The notes under the pieces are model-generated. The model was not told where the DNA came from. It was given only the letters and a program-made list of their open reading frames with translations, and searched no databases. From the NCBI GenBank assembly GCA_024542985.1, contig JAMXCX010000013.1, positions 1-37,141 of the forward strand: a DNA stretch of 37,141 bases, written 5' to 3'. Below, in pieces: positions 16,350 to 23,755 of this stretch. Positions within the stretch are counted from its first letter, which is position 1; each line of letters begins with the position of its first letter. The position numbers and the translations under genes are program-made. This DNA is from Candidatus Omnitrophota bacterium. GTDB lineage: Bacteria; Omnitrophota; Gorgyraeia; Duberdicusellales; 4484-171.

Positions 16350-16988
16350 TTACCTTTTTTTTGCAAAAAATATCAAGCTTTTCAGCTCGCAGGCCATATC
16401 CACATTAGAAACTGATACATTATCCGGAACCTTAAGTACAACCGGAGCAAAATTTAATATTCCCCTTATACCTGCCGAAACCAGGGTTTCTGCTATGGGT
16501 TGGGCAACATCAGGAGGAGTTGAAAGTATTGCGATTTTAATATTATTTAATTTCACAACTTTCTTTAAATCCTTAATATCCTCTATCCTAACATTTTTTT
16601 TCACTCTTCCTATTTTTGTTTTATCACTGTCAAAAACATGGGCTATTTTGATATTAAACCTGGAGAAGCCTTCAAAACCTAAAAGAGCACTCCCCAGCTT
16701 TCCTACACCAACAATAGCAATATCCCACTTATTGTTGACTCCTAATATGTTTTCTATTTCTTCTATCAGGCGCCCTACATTATAGCCAACCCCTCTTTTA
16801 CCAAAACCACCAAAATAGGATAAGTCTTTTCGAAATTGCTCAGGGCTGACATTAAGAAATTGAGTTATTTTATCAGAAGAAATAATATCAACGCCGGTTT
16901 CTTTTAACTCTTTAAGATTACGCAAATACAGTCCGAGGCGCTTAATACTTTCTAAGGAAAAACTATTTTTGCTCTTATTATTCTTCAT
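16350..16988 (-). CDS. rex: Redox-sensing transcriptional repressor Rex
   Basis: Rex represses its targets when NAD+ is high and leaves DNA when NADH rises. The 212-residue protein has the N-terminal winged helix, with the recognition segment FRKDLSYFGGFGKRGVGY, and a Rossmann domain starting AIVGVGKLGSALLG. The C-terminal swap helix region also matches the family. It overlaps the HypC-HydE stop by 4 bp (ATGA) and is 4 bp upstream of hydG. A perfect Rex operator stands before the first gene of the hydrogenase operon, so Rex probably controls that operon and itself. Confidence 0.96.
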   Translation of the reverse strand: MKNNKSKNSFSLESIKRLGLYLRNLKELKETGVDIISSDKITQFLNVSPEQFRKDLSYFGGFGKRGVGYNVGRLIEEIENILGVNNKWDIAIVGVGKLGSALLGFEGFSRFNIKIAHVFDSDKTKIGRVKKNVRIEDIKDLKKVVKLNNIKIAILSTPPDVAQPIAETLVSAGIRGILNFAPVVLKVPDNVSVSNVDMACELKSLIFFAKKR

Positions 16989-18298
16989 CTATTAGTTACT
17001 GCTATGCCTAAATCTGTCGGAGCTCGGCCTAAAGATTTAAGTAAAGAGATCGTCTCTTCAATCTGACCCTCAACAGAGGCTGCTATGTATGCCTTATTAG
17101 GATAAATTGAATATTGCTTTCTGTATTTAATTGGTGTTAGATTAAGCATTACTGAATTTGCTCCACAAAGAAGCCCGGCTTGAGTCATATCAGCATTTAA
17201 GGTTTGCAGAGCAGTCGTTACTAATATTTTCGCGTTTTCAGGATCAATTAATCTAATTAGGGCCAATATTTTCAATACTTGTTCTTGACTTGGTGCAGAA
17301 AATTCTTTTAAGGGAGTGCTGGGATGTGGTATAAAGGGCCCGAAAGAATACATTTCTGCTCCTAGGGCTTTAGCTAAATATATATCATTAATGATATCTT
17401 CTTGACTCTGTCCCGGTAAACCAATGAGGCCCCCGGTCATAATCAAATATCCTTGCTTATACGCTCTTTTAATATGTTCGAGGCGACTATCAAGGTTTTG
17501 GCCGGGATGTAAGTTTTGGTATATCTTTTGGTTTGAAGTCTCAAACCTCATAAGTAAAGCTCTTGCTCCGGCCTGATAAAGCTCAGAAAGACCATCTAAG
17601 CCTACCTCACCAAAACTTATGCAAATCAATACTGGCACCCTCTCTTTGATTCTCCTTACAATACTAGCTAGTTCTTTAACGGTATAATTAGGGTCCTCCC
17701 CGCTTTGCAGCACTAAAGCCTGGAATCCATAAATTTTAACTGCTCCCACCGCCGCCTCAACAACTTCATCAGGGTTCATCCGGTAACGCCTAAGTGCGTG
17801 GTTATACGTAGATATACCGCAATAGTGACACCCCTTAGAACAATAATTTGAAATTTCAATTATTCCATGCACACAGCAAGAATTTTTATGAAATTTTTGA
17901 CGCAGAAAATTAGCCGCTTTAAAAAATAGCTCCCTTGACTCATCATTGTCTAAATTAGCTAAATAAATTAGCTCTTCCCTGTTAAGCTTGAACCCTTCAA
18001 GGATTTTATCCAAAACTTTAGTAAGTTTCTTATCGATATTTTCGCGGTCAAAATCCAAACGGGAAAGCCTCAAGTCAACATCCCGGAGTTCAAAAAAAAG
18101 CTCTCTCCAAGCTGATAAGATTTCTTTTGCTTCTTGGGGTGCGACCTTCTTTATTACATGTCCACCTTGGGCGCAGATATAATCGCCTATTTTTAAGTCA
18201 TAAAACTCATTAAGAGCTTTTTTTTCTTCGCCGAAATAATCAACCACAATGCTTTTCTCGTTAATTTCTTTTACTTGTCCGGGAATAGCATAACACAT
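16985..18298 (-). CDS. HypC-HydE fusion protein (hydrogenase maturation chaperone plus radical SAM maturase)
   Basis: One 437-residue reading frame joins two maturation factors. Residues 1 to about 65 match HypC, the chaperone that carries the Fe(CN)2CO unit to [NiFe] large subunits: MCYAIPGQV with the essential Cys2, then KIGDYICAQGGHVIKKV. The conserved second-motif His of HypC aligns with Gln44, and a His stands three residues later. A helical linker follows. Residues about 96-437 match HydE, a radical SAM enzyme of [FeFe] H-cluster assembly: Cys153-Cys157-Cys160 (NYCSKGCHYCGI), RRYRM, LVLQSGEDP, ALLMRFETSN, GGLIGLPGQS, and a C-terminal LLCGANSVMLNLTP. The gene starts 2 bp after hypA with an AAGGA site and overlaps rex by 4 bp. 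Both halves are well conserved, so the fusion looks functional. Confidence 0.92.
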   Translation of the reverse strand: MCYAIPGQVKEINEKSIVVDYFGEEKKALNEFYDLKIGDYICAQGGHVIKKVAPQEAKEILSAWRELFFELRDVDLRLSRLDFDRENIDKKLTKVLDKILEGFKLNREELIYLANLDNDESRELFFKAANFLRQKFHKNSCCVHGIIEISNYCSKGCHYCGISTYNHALRRYRMNPDEVVEAAVGAVKIYGFQALVLQSGEDPNYTVKELASIVRRIKERVPVLICISFGEVGLDGLSELYQAGARALLMRFETSNQKIYQNLHPGQNLDSRLEHIKRAYKQGYLIMTGGLIGLPGQSQEDIINDIYLAKALGAEMYSFGPFIPHPSTPLKEFSAPSQEQVLKILALIRLIDPENAKILVTTALQTLNADMTQAGLLCGANSVMLNLTPIKYRKQYSIYPNKAYIAASVEGQIEETISLLKSLGRAPTDLGIAVTNR

Positions 18299-18300
18299 TT

Positions 18301-18552
18301 TTATTTTCCTTGTTCAATGTCAAAAGATACGACCTCTATTCTTGAAGCCAGGAAAAAATTAATTTCCAACTCGGCATTTTCTAAAATAGTACCTTTTGAT
18401 AATACTGCAAAAGTTTCTCGAAAAGAATCTTCTTTTATGCCGGTAAATTCGCCTATTTTTATCCTCACCCTTGATACAGCTTTAGCGCCTTCCCGCTCTG
18501 CGTGTTCTGATATGTTTTTAATCACTGGCTCAATTAAGTGTGTCTCGTGCAT
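18301..18552 (-). CDS. hypA: HypA-like nickel insertion protein lacking the zinc domain
   Basis: HypA delivers nickel to [NiFe] hydrogenase precursors, and its N-terminal Met-His-Glu binds Ni. This 83-residue protein begins MHETHLIEPVIKNI and has VSRVRIKIGEFTGI and the SFRETFAVLSKGTILENAELEI core. It has no cysteines at all, so the usual C-terminal zinc domain with two CxxC pairs is missing (the family is normally about 115 residues). The stop is 2 bp before the HypC-HydE start, so no frameshifted remainder can hide downstream. The start has a GGAG site with 7-nt spacing and overlaps the protease gene by 23 bp. Confidence 0.85.
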   Translation of the reverse strand: MHETHLIEPVIKNISEHAEREGAKAVSRVRIKIGEFTGIKEDSFRETFAVLSKGTILENAELEINFFLASRIEVVSFDIEQGK

Positions 18553-19006
18553 TTTTTATCTCCATTAATAATTTAGTTATTTCTTTAAGTGTACTATTTA
18601 ATTCTTTAGACATTCCTTCGCCGAATGAAACATCTTGGGGCTGAATACCTAAAAGATAAATACTCGCCTTTGTCTCAAGGCTAAGATAATCAAGAAACAT
18701 TTTTGGCGAAAGATCGTGGGTAGTAAAACCGCTTTTTACAATCTCTGATGAATCTAAAATATCGTAATCGCCGGCCTGTTTTTCTAAATGTATACAATCA
18801 ACGATTAAAATCGTACCGGGTTTTTCCTTAATAATCCTACCCATGTAGTTTTCCGGAGAAGTCCCAACATCGAAACATACTAGATTATTATTGCTGCCTA
18901 ATTTCTCAATAAGGATTGGGCCAAAGCCATCATCTCGTCGCAACGTATTACCAACTCCGACAATGACAACTTTTCCCTTAAGGATATCCTTAAATATATT
19001 CTTCAT
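18530..19006 (-). CDS. hycI: Hydrogenase maturation protease (HycI/HyaD family)
   Basis: This endopeptidase removes the C-terminal tail of the [NiFe] large subunit after nickel insertion. The 158-residue protein has GVGNTLRRDDGFGP (residues 17-30) and ILIVDCIH. TTHDLSP contains His97, and with Asp25 and Asp70 gives the expected nickel-sensing residues. The large subunit in this operon ends in a 35-residue tail after DPCYCCTER, a plausible substrate. The gene order protease-hypA-HypC-HydE places it at the start of the maturation block. Confidence 0.92.
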   Translation of the reverse strand: MKNIFKDILKGKVVIVGVGNTLRRDDGFGPILIEKLGSNNNLVCFDVGTSPENYMGRIIKEKPGTILIVDCIHLEKQAGDYDILDSSEIVKSGFTTHDLSPKMFLDYLSLETKASIYLLGIQPQDVSFGEGMSKELNSTLKEITKLLMEIKNARDTLN

Positions 19007-19009
19007 TTG

Positions 19010-19037
19010 AGCTGTAATCTTATAGCTTAAAGCTTTA
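19010..19037 (-). repeat. Degenerate heptamer repeat spacer (ATAAGCT-type)
   Basis: About four 7-bp units fill the gap between the HycF-like gene and the protease gene. On the plus strand they read AGCTGTA, ATCTTAT, AGCTTAA and AGCTTTA. A cleaner array of the same unit occupies the spacer on the other side of the HycF-like gene (19663-19690). Confidence 0.5.
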
Positions 19038-19646
19038 TTCAGCGGTCAAGGTAGTTTCTCTTCTACAGCGGGCACAGAGAATTTTTACCCTGTCCGAACG
19101 GCCGTGATCGCGTAAGGCTGATATAATATTTTGATCTATGATTCCGAGGTTCCTGAGACGGGAAAGATAAAGCGTAGGGCTTGAAAAGCTAAGTTCACCT
19201 ATACGCTGGACAATCCATTTTAAATGATCACGGCAAGCTATTGTAGCACCGCAAATTTCACAAAGCTGTAACTCTTTATCAATGCTTTCCTGGGCCTGGC
19301 TGCGGTCAAAAAATGAAAGCTCCCAGTCAGTAGAAAGTTTAATCCCTTCCTTGTCAGCAAGACAATTAGCCTCACATTCACCACAAAATATACAAGTGTC
19401 AGTGTAGTGAATCATAACCCTTGTTGGTACTTTTCTTCCATCAATAATATCTTTATAATCTATTGCTCCCGCCGGACAAACTTCACGGCAAGCGCCACAA
19501 CCAACACACTTCTGGTCATTGAATTTTGGCTGGCCCCGGAAATTCGGATGCAAAGTAGGCATAACTTTAGGAAACTTAGAAGTATAAGGTCCTTTTATTA
19601 CGGCTTTTATTGCTTCAATTAATTCTCTAATCTTCGGTAATTTCAT
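19035..19646 (-). CDS. HycF/NuoI-like ferredoxin subunit of the hydrogenase
   Basis: This peripheral electron-transfer subunit docks between the soluble module and the NuoB-like subunit. It has 203 residues. The first [4Fe-4S] site is Cys47-Cys50-Cys53-Cys57 (CVGCGACREVCP). The second is Cys85-Cys88-Cys91-Cys95. The C-terminal part adds CEICGATIAC (Cys129, Cys132, Cys138) and CARC (Cys191, Cys194), a probable metal site of the kind seen in HycF of formate hydrogenlyase and absent from plain NuoI. A conserved N-terminal block (MPTLHPNFRGQPKF) is typical of this family. It is the last structural subunit before the maturation genes. Confidence 0.88.
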   Translation of the reverse strand: MKLPKIRELIEAIKAVIKGPYTSKFPKVMPTLHPNFRGQPKFNDQKCVGCGACREVCPAGAIDYKDIIDGRKVPTRVMIHYTDTCIFCGECEANCLADKEGIKLSTDWELSFFDRSQAQESIDKELQLCEICGATIACRDHLKWIVQRIGELSFSSPTLYLSRLRNLGIIDQNIISALRDHGRSDRVKILCARCRRETTLTAE

Positions 19647-19662
19647 ATTTATCTTTGCTTGC

Positions 19663-19690
19663 AGCTTATAGCTTATAGTTTATAGCTGAT
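19663..19690 (-). repeat. Heptamer repeat spacer (ATAAGCT-type)
   Basis: Four consecutive 7-bp units, on the plus strand AGCTTAT, AGCTTAT, AGTTTAT and AGCTGAT, lie between the mnhG-like and HycF-like genes. The last unit reaches the mnhG stop codon. Confidence 0.65.
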
Positions 19691-20025
19691 CAGGCTTCCC
19701 CTTCTTTATCCTTAGCATACTCATCAACAACACTATCCTTGCAAAGTTTAACTCCTGCTCTATGTGCGCCTCGGGCAATTGCATGTGCGGCTACCGGTGA
19801 AGTCAAGATAAGAAAAGCCATACACATAAGCGCTTTAAACCCGGCAGCAGTAAAACCAACCACTAAAAAAGTTCCGAATAGTATACTGCAAGTACCTAAG
19901 GTAACACATTTAGTTGAGGCCTGCAGACGGTTATAAACATCCGGCAGGCGCACAAGACCTAAACAGCCGATAACGTCAAAAAATAAACCAATACTAATAA
20001 ATACTAAACCGATAATGTCACTCAT
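19690..20025 (-). CDS. mnhG: Mrp/Mbh antiporter subunit MnhG-like (MbhC)
   Basis: This small membrane subunit (111 residues, three predicted helices) belongs to the Mrp-type sodium/proton antiporter module. The family block IGLFFDVIGCLGLVRLPDVYNRLQ is split over helix 1 and the loop, and KALMCMAFLILTSPVAAHAIARGAHRAG is in helix 3. The ATG at 20025 has GGAG with 8-nt spacing and is preferred over the adjacent in-frame TTG at 20028. It overlaps mnhF by 8 bp. Confidence 0.92.
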   Translation of the reverse strand: MSDIIGLVFISIGLFFDVIGCLGLVRLPDVYNRLQASTKCVTLGTCSILFGTFLVVGFTAAGFKALMCMAFLILTSPVAAHAIARGAHRAGVKLCKDSVVDEYAKDKEGEA

Positions 20026-20413
20026 CAAAACTTCTCCCTTCCAAATATTTGGAAAGTGCTAAGGTGCTTATAAAACTCTGTAAGGCCCAGGCAATTGCGA
20101 TATCCATATACCATGACCTTTGGGTTGAAATAGTTAATACCGCGCATAAGCCGACAATCATAATACCTAAAATATCAATCGCGACAATTCTATCAGCTCC
20201 AGTCGGCCCTCTGGCAATCCGATAAAGAGAAAGCACACAAGCAAGAATAAAAATATAAATAGCCCGGCCTAAAAATCCGCTGTAAGGCAAGCCGGGAAAA
20301 CAAAGAAAAGGTAAGGGGCGAATAATAATTAAAGCAAGTAAAGCCGCCAGAGAAAGCGCGCCTAAAAACCATCTCGCTTTCTTTATCTCACGAGCTTCGT
20401 TTATTTTATCCAT
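20018..20413 (-). CDS. mnhF: Mrp/Mbh antiporter subunit MnhF-like (MbhB)
   Basis: This 131-residue membrane protein carries the MnhF hallmark LYRIARGPTGADRIVAIDIL. It is longer than usual because of about 40 extra N-terminal residues containing one more hydrophobic segment (ALSLAALLALIIIRPLPFL). It is expected to sit in the ion-translocating part of the complex with MnhE and MnhG. It lies 13 bp after mnhE. Confidence 0.9.
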   Translation of the reverse strand: MDKINEAREIKKARWFLGALSLAALLALIIIRPLPFLCFPGLPYSGFLGRAIYIFILACVLSLYRIARGPTGADRIVAIDILGIMIVGLCAVLTISTQRSWYMDIAIAWALQSFISTLALSKYLEGRSFDE

Positions 20414-20426
20414 AGTTTAATATCCT

Positions 20427-20924
20427 CTATTCAAAAATTTTAGTTAATATTCTTTCAAAACGCTCGACTACTATTTTTGTAGCTGATTCAATATCTTTTG
20501 CTTTTACATCAATCCAATGTACATAGAGAATGCCTTCATCTTTATTAATATCTACGGTTAAAGTCCCGGGAGTAAGAGTTATAGAATTAGCTAAAAAAGT
20601 AAGGGCCGTGTCTGTCTTTAACTTAGTTTTTACCTTAACAATCCCCGGCCTTATCGGCAGGCGTGGATGTAATACCCTGTAAGCAACATCAATATTAGCT
20701 TTAAAGCACTCCCACAAAAATACAGGCAAATACCAGGTGAAAAAATACCAGTAACGTAAGTGATGCTTTACTGTATACTGTCTCTCTGTGAACAAATCAG
20801 CGGTTATAAAAACAACCAGCAAAGATGCGAGCGCACCGATAATAAGGTGTTGAGTATCCGGCACCCAATTTAGGAATACCCAGGTCACAAACGCGATAAT
20901 AAATAGAGCTGTTTTACGTTTCAA
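20427..20924 (-). CDS. mnhE: Mrp/Mbh antiporter subunit MnhE-like (MbhA)
   Basis: This 165-residue protein starts with two hydrophobic segments. It then shows the MnhE family pattern HHLRYWYFFTWYLPVFLWECFK, split at the second helix, followed by RPGIVKVKTKLKTDTALTFL and NSITLTPGTLTVD, ending in a soluble alpha/beta domain. It belongs to the Mrp module that couples electron transfer to sodium or proton movement. It starts 2 bp after the mnhD stop. Confidence 0.92.
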   Translation of the reverse strand: MKRKTALFIIAFVTWVFLNWVPDTQHLIIGALASLLVVFITADLFTERQYTVKHHLRYWYFFTWYLPVFLWECFKANIDVAYRVLHPRLPIRPGIVKVKTKLKTDTALTFLANSITLTPGTLTVDINKDEGILYVHWIDVKAKDIESATKIVVERFERILTKIFE

Positions 20925-20926
20925 AT

Positions 20927-22423
20927 TTATCCTCCTAAAATCACTTGAGAGTACCTTGTGCCTTCCAATAACACCCTTACGGCTTTATCCAAGAAAACTT
21001 CCTTTACTGCCGGCAAGAATAAAAGCCCTCCCCCCAAACATATTAAAGCCAGCATACTCATTGATATTTTCATGCAAAGAGGCACTTCTTTTACCTGGCT
21101 CCATTTCTCTTTTAACTGCCCAAAAAATGCATACTTCATAACTTTCATAAAAGAAGCTAAAGTTAAAATACTGGCAATAACTGCCCAGAGCGCATATCCA
21201 TACCTGTTAGCTTGGACAGCGGCAATTATAATAATTAATTTGCTCCAGAAACCACTAAAAGGAGGGATACCGGCTATTGACATTGAAGCAGTTAAGGCTG
21301 TAGCTGAAGTCACCGGCATCTTTTGAGCTAACCCTCCCATTCTCTTTAAATCACGAGTTCCGGTCGCATACTCAACAGCTCCTGAGTTTAAAAATAATAA
21401 TGACTTAAATACTGAGTGATTAAATAAATGGAATAATCCTCCGGCTATTCCTAGAGGTGTACCCAAACCAATACCTAAAATAACATAGCCAATCTGGCTT
21501 ATAGAGTGGTAAGCGAGCAATCTTTTTAAATCCCATTGCCCAATAGCTAAAAATACACCTATGACCATAGATAAAGTCCCTAAAACCATTAAAATCGAAG
21601 AAAGCGAAGAACTTATTCCGATAACATTATAAAATAGCCTGCATAAAGTATACACACCCAAAGATTTTATTAATACCCCGGAAAGCATTGCTGATATGGG
21701 CGCCGGAGCTGAAGAATGAGCATCAGGAAGCCAGGCATGAAAAGGAACTAAAGCTGCCTTTAGGCCAAAACCCATAAGGAATAGAGCGCTCACCATTAGC
21801 ACTAAATTGGAAGCCCCTTTATCAGCTAAAATAGAAGCCATATCGGCCATATTCAAGGTAGAAGTATAACTGTACAAAAAGACAATTCCTAAAAGTATGA
21901 ACAGTGAACCTACAGTGCTCATCACTGCGTACTTAAATGCTGCCTCAAGCTCATGACGCTCAGTTCCAAAAGCAACTAAAGCATAGCTTGCCACTGAAGC
22001 TATCTCTAAAAATACAAAAAGATTAAATATGTCACCGGTTATTATTACACCGTTCATTCCTGCTAGCATGAGCAGGAATAAAGTATAGAATTTGTCCTTG
22101 GAGGTGAATTTCTTCATATAATTTACTGCATAAAGAGCAATAAAAAAGGCGACTAAATTCACCGTAACCAGCATAAAAGAAGTCAAGCCGTCTAAGACCA
22201 ATGTTATTCCTAAAGGTATTCTCCAATTGCCAACGTTATAAACAACAACACCTTTATCTGCTACTACATATACCGCTAAAACAGAAAGGCACAATAAAGC
22301 CAGGACTGTTAAATTTCCTAATATATCCGGCAGCAATTTTATTTTCCGGCCCAGTAAGGAAACTAAAAAAGCACCTAAAAGTGATATGCCTACAAAAAGC
22401 GGTACAATCCAAGACATTTCCAT
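20927..22423 (-). CDS. mnhD: Antiporter subunit MnhD-like (MbhH), intact pumping residues
   Basis: This large antiporter-type membrane subunit of the NuoL/M/N family has 498 residues and about 14 helices. The TM5 glutamate is present in FVFLEIASVASYAL, and the TM7 lysine is present in GLKAALVPFHAWLPDAHSSAP. AYHSISQIGYVILG and GGLFHLFNHSVFKSLLF follow. The ATG at 22423 (AAAAGG with 6-nt spacing) is preferred over the ATG at 22429, which touches the ribosome-binding site. It is one of two antiporter-like subunits in the operon and the one with the canonical charges. Confidence 0.94.
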   Translation of the reverse strand: MEMSWIVPLFVGISLLGAFLVSLLGRKIKLLPDILGNLTVLALLCLSVLAVYVVADKGVVVYNVGNWRIPLGITLVLDGLTSFMLVTVNLVAFFIALYAVNYMKKFTSKDKFYTLFLLMLAGMNGVIITGDIFNLFVFLEIASVASYALVAFGTERHELEAAFKYAVMSTVGSLFILLGIVFLYSYTSTLNMADMASILADKGASNLVLMVSALFLMGFGLKAALVPFHAWLPDAHSSAPAPISAMLSGVLIKSLGVYTLCRLFYNVIGISSSLSSILMVLGTLSMVIGVFLAIGQWDLKRLLAYHSISQIGYVILGIGLGTPLGIAGGLFHLFNHSVFKSLLFLNSGAVEYATGTRDLKRMGGLAQKMPVTSATALTASMSIAGIPPFSGFWSKLIIIIAAVQANRYGYALWAVIASILTLASFMKVMKYAFFGQLKEKWSQVKEVPLCMKISMSMLALICLGGGLLFLPAVKEVFLDKAVRVLLEGTRYSQVILGG

Positions 22424-22425
22424 TG

Positions 22426-22764
22426 TCATCCTTTTAATTCTCTAATTTTAGTAATATCAAAAGTTCCGTATTTCTCATAAATGCGCATGGCAATAACTAC
22501 AAGCAAAGATGTAACTGCCAGGCCAATTACAATTGAAGTAAGCACTAGTGCCTGGGGAAGAGGGTCTACCATATTAATGATTTCTGTATCCGGTGAAAGA
22601 ATCGGTGAACGGCCATTCTTGCGATAAGCAACTAAGATAAACAAAAGATTCACTGCATATTCAGCAATGATAATACCGACAATAATTTTAATAATATTGC
22701 GTTTTCGTAAAATACAGTAAAGCCCTATACAAAAAAGCACCAAACACAAAAAGTAAATTATCAT
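22426..22764 (-). CDS. mnhC: Antiporter subunit MnhC/NuoK-like (MbhG)
   Basis: This 112-residue membrane protein has three helices and is homologous to NuoK. A glutamate is buried in IIIAEYAVNLLFIL (helix 2), and the MnhC motif VDPLPQALVLTSIVIGLAV begins helix 3. It overlaps mnhB at the start by 4 bp and the next gene near its stop, so translation is likely coupled. Confidence 0.93.
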   Translation of the reverse strand: MIIYFLCLVLFCIGLYCILRKRNIIKIIVGIIIAEYAVNLLFILVAYRKNGRSPILSPDTEIINMVDPLPQALVLTSIVIGLAVTSLLVVIAMRIYEKYGTFDITKIRELKG

Positions 22765-23213
22765 TTCTTCTCTCCCTTCTCCAGCTTTAACATGGCAAGA
22801 GCGACAAATATCGCAAAAAGGCCGGCACCTACCTTTAAACCTATAGCAATATTACAAAGAGGAATAGTCCCGGCGCTAAAAAGCCTGAATGCCTCTCCTT
22901 TAGGAATAAAATTTAAAAAGAAATAGCCTCCGCTAAATCCCAGAAGGCCTATAGCTAAAAATAAAAGCGCACCTGTGCTTTCAAAAAAAGAGGCTGTTTT
23001 TTTAGACAGCTTGCGCAAAGCTACATCTTTACCATAAGCCAACATAAGATGGATAAAAGAAAGGGCAATAATAACCCCTCCGGCAAACCCGCCGCCGGGC
23101 GAAATATGGCCGTGCAAAACAATATAAACCCCATAAAGAAATATCATTCCCACAGTAAGACGGGTAACTGTCTTTACGATCACTGACATGCCTTGCTCAT
23201 GCTCTTTACTCAT
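22761..23213 (-). CDS. mnhB: Antiporter subunit MnhB-like (MbhF)
   Basis: This 150-residue membrane protein has the MnhB signature GHISPGGGFAGGVIIA after its first helix, followed by three more hydrophobic segments. In Mrp and Mbh complexes this subunit lines the ion path next to the MnhA C-terminal domain, which here is the preceding gene. The gene overlaps its upstream neighbour by 8 bp. Confidence 0.93.
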   Translation of the reverse strand: MSKEHEQGMSVIVKTVTRLTVGMIFLYGVYIVLHGHISPGGGFAGGVIIALSFIHLMLAYGKDVALRKLSKKTASFFESTGALLFLAIGLLGFSGGYFFLNFIPKGEAFRLFSAGTIPLCNIAIGLKVGAGLFAIFVALAMLKLEKGEKK

Positions 23214-23754
23214 CGTCTTTCTCTATAACCTCATTTTCTTTTTTACGCCCTTGGCGGCGCACGAGTGTAAGCACTCCAATAACTGCTGTAAATAACACAG
23301 TAGCCTCACCTAAGGTGTCATAAGCTCTGAAATCAAGAATTACTGAACTAACAAGGTTAACAGCGCCGGTTTTGGTTAATCCTTCAGCTAAGTAGCTCCG
23401 TGCGACTCTCATTATCGGATTGCCGAATTCAGGCAAAAGCTGCAAGGCATCCTTAGCAATATATAAAAATAAGGCGATAAAGCCAATTGCAATAACAGTA
23501 TTAAAAAACCAGCGGCCGGTAGTTGAAAAGGGAAGGTCTTTTTTTAAGGTCGCTTGAATTAATATAATAAGGCACAATATCTCAACTACAAGCTGGGTAA
23601 TAGCTACATCCGGCGCTTTTAGTAAAAGAAATACTATTGAAAGGCCTAAGCCTACAGCACCAACAGCGATTACTGAAGATAAAAGATCCTTCACTTCTAT
23701 GGCAACTATTGCCCCAATAATCATAAATATTAATAAAATATAAAGCTCTAGCAT
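23206..23754 (-). CDS. MbhD-MbhE-like subunit (MnhA C-terminal region)
   Basis: This 182-residue membrane protein corresponds to the C-terminal part of MnhA, which in archaeal membrane hydrogenases is split into MbhD and MbhE. The first part shows the DUF4040-type segment SVIAVGAVGLGLSIVFLLLKAPDVAIT followed by QLVVEIL, in which the acidic residues are conserved. The second shows ILDFRAYDTLGEATVLFTAVIG, typical of MbhE. Both halves are fused here. It starts 1 bp after the preceding antiporter gene. Confidence 0.87.
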   Translation of the reverse strand: MLELYILLIFMIIGAIVAIEVKDLLSSVIAVGAVGLGLSIVFLLLKAPDVAITQLVVEILCLIILIQATLKKDLPFSTTGRWFFNTVIAIGFIALFLYIAKDALQLLPEFGNPIMRVARSYLAEGLTKTGAVNLVSSVILDFRAYDTLGEATVLFTAVIGVLTLVRRQGRKKENEVIEKDDE

Positions 23755-23755
23755 G

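Noticed and set aside
17000-18010. Biotin synthase-like radical SAM protein
   Set aside because: The HydE-specific segments (GISTYNHALRRYRM, ALLMRFETSN, GANSVMLNLTP) and the hydrogenase context fit HydE better than BioB.
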